Assembly: GCF_014638845.1 (NCBI RefSeq)
Contig: NZ_BMFP01000011.1
Location: 1 to 47,523, forward strand
DNA: 47,523 bases
Origin: Pontibacter amylolyticus
GTDB lineage: Bacteria > Bacteroidota > Bacteroidia > Cytophagales > Hymenobacteraceae
Reading direction: 5' to 3'
Of the stretch, positions 47,123-47,523 are shown one piece after another. The notes beneath the pieces were generated by a model that searched no databases, was not told the DNA's origin, and saw nothing but the letters and a program-made list of their open reading frames with translations. How positions within the stretch are numbered: the stretch's first letter is position 1; the number at the start of each line of letters is the position of its first letter. A program made the translations under genes and the position numbers.

Positions 47123-47523
47123 GCTTTGAAAAGGGGGGTAGGTATAGATGTTCAGTAGCCTTCCAAACAGTTGTGAAGAGAAAAGTAAAACTTTTTGAAA
47201 AAAATATGTGGGTAGGGAACTTCCAGAGGAGTTATTACTGTTACACTCTAGCGCGGCAAGTACTGAGGCGCCAGGCATAGGGAATTCCCACAGAAAGCAA
47301 AAGCTCTCTCCTTATGCTAATACAGACCACACAACCTTTATAGAGAGTTTTTGAAGCTCTGAAAACAAACCGAACTTTTAGCAATGCGGGTTAATTGACC
47401 TGCTTTACTAAAAGGAGGTAGAGTGCCTGAAGAAACTTTAAAACTATTTTGAAGATTTCGGCGGTGCCCCACAGGCAGTTAGGCGGAACCTGCCGGAAAC
47501 GGAGGGGAAAGTTAACACAGGGT
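47123..47523. other. Gene-free end of the window
   Basis: About 400 bp with no credible gene. There is one AGGTATAG near 47142, and AAAAGGAGG near 47410 followed closely by GTG opening a 9-codon frame. This may be the upstream region of a gene beyond the window. Confidence 0.45.

Overview
The window looks like a stretch of ordinary chromosome from a Bacteroidota species, probably order Cytophagales and family Hymenobacteraceae (Pontibacter or a close relative). The evidence is a GldB gliding lipoprotein, a RemB/Wzi-like outer-membrane barrel, several PorT-type beta-barrel proteins, a DUF2480 protein, the short ribosomal protein THX, a QxH-type dihydroorotase, repeated -7 promoter boxes of the form TAnnTTTG, and mostly weak Shine-Dalgarno sites. 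The genus is an inference. I see no phage, integrase, transposase, CRISPR array or recognisable defence island.

Layout. 0-3.1 kb: an outer-membrane barrel gene diverging from gldB, which is followed by a GT4 glycosyltransferase. 3.1-6.6 kb: a secreted basic DUF4890/Spy-like protein, then leftward genes for endonuclease III, a tiny sigma-linked protein, an ECF sigma factor, a group III truncated haemoglobin and an unknown small protein. 7.0-8.5 kb: an MFS exporter converging on the 40-aa ribosomal protein gene thx. 8.8-20.9 kb: a rightward run of uvrA, tpiA, a small repeat protein, prmA, a 1595-residue exported protein of unknown family, plsY and an M20 dipeptidase. 21.0-23.4 kb: three paralogous outer-membrane barrel genes, each with its own terminator. 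23.7-25.2 kb: comM. 25.2-26.2 kb: 0.9 kb without a credible gene, filled with short repeats and a perfect 26-bp hairpin. 26.2-31.0 kb: gmhA, a small membrane protein, an MsbA-type ABC exporter and the RemB/Wzi-like barrel. 31.2-38.1 kb: upp, a GNAT acetyltransferase, a membrane protein, a DEAD-box helicase, a membrane-anchored unknown, a lipoprotein serpin, pyrC and a small CPWCG protein. 38.1-38.8 kb: palindromic repeat elements flanking tRNA-His. 38.8-47.1 kb: a PfkB kinase, a small disordered protein with a duplicated tail, a geranylgeranyl-reductase-family flavoprotein, an M61 peptidase, rpmH-rnpA-ctp, tsaB and a DUF2480 protein.

Functional themes are housekeeping (repair by Nth, UvrA and ComM; translation by THX, L34, RnpA, PrmA and TsaB; pyrimidine synthesis and salvage by PyrC and Upp) and the cell envelope (PlsY, GmhA, ABC exporter, glycosyltransferase, GldB/RemB, four small barrels, a surface serpin).

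The most striking signal is not a gene. The octamer AGGTATAG, often extended to CAGGTATAGC, and its 6-mer core GGTATA are hugely over-represented on both strands, inside genes and between them. By eye I count about 60 octamers where about 1.5 would be expected, and about 130 copies of the 6-mer where about 20 would be expected. The octamer is read in several codon frames and supplies the stop codon of at least two genes. It looks like a genome-wide iterated DNA word; its role (uptake, architecture, methylation, recombination or other) cannot be read from this window.
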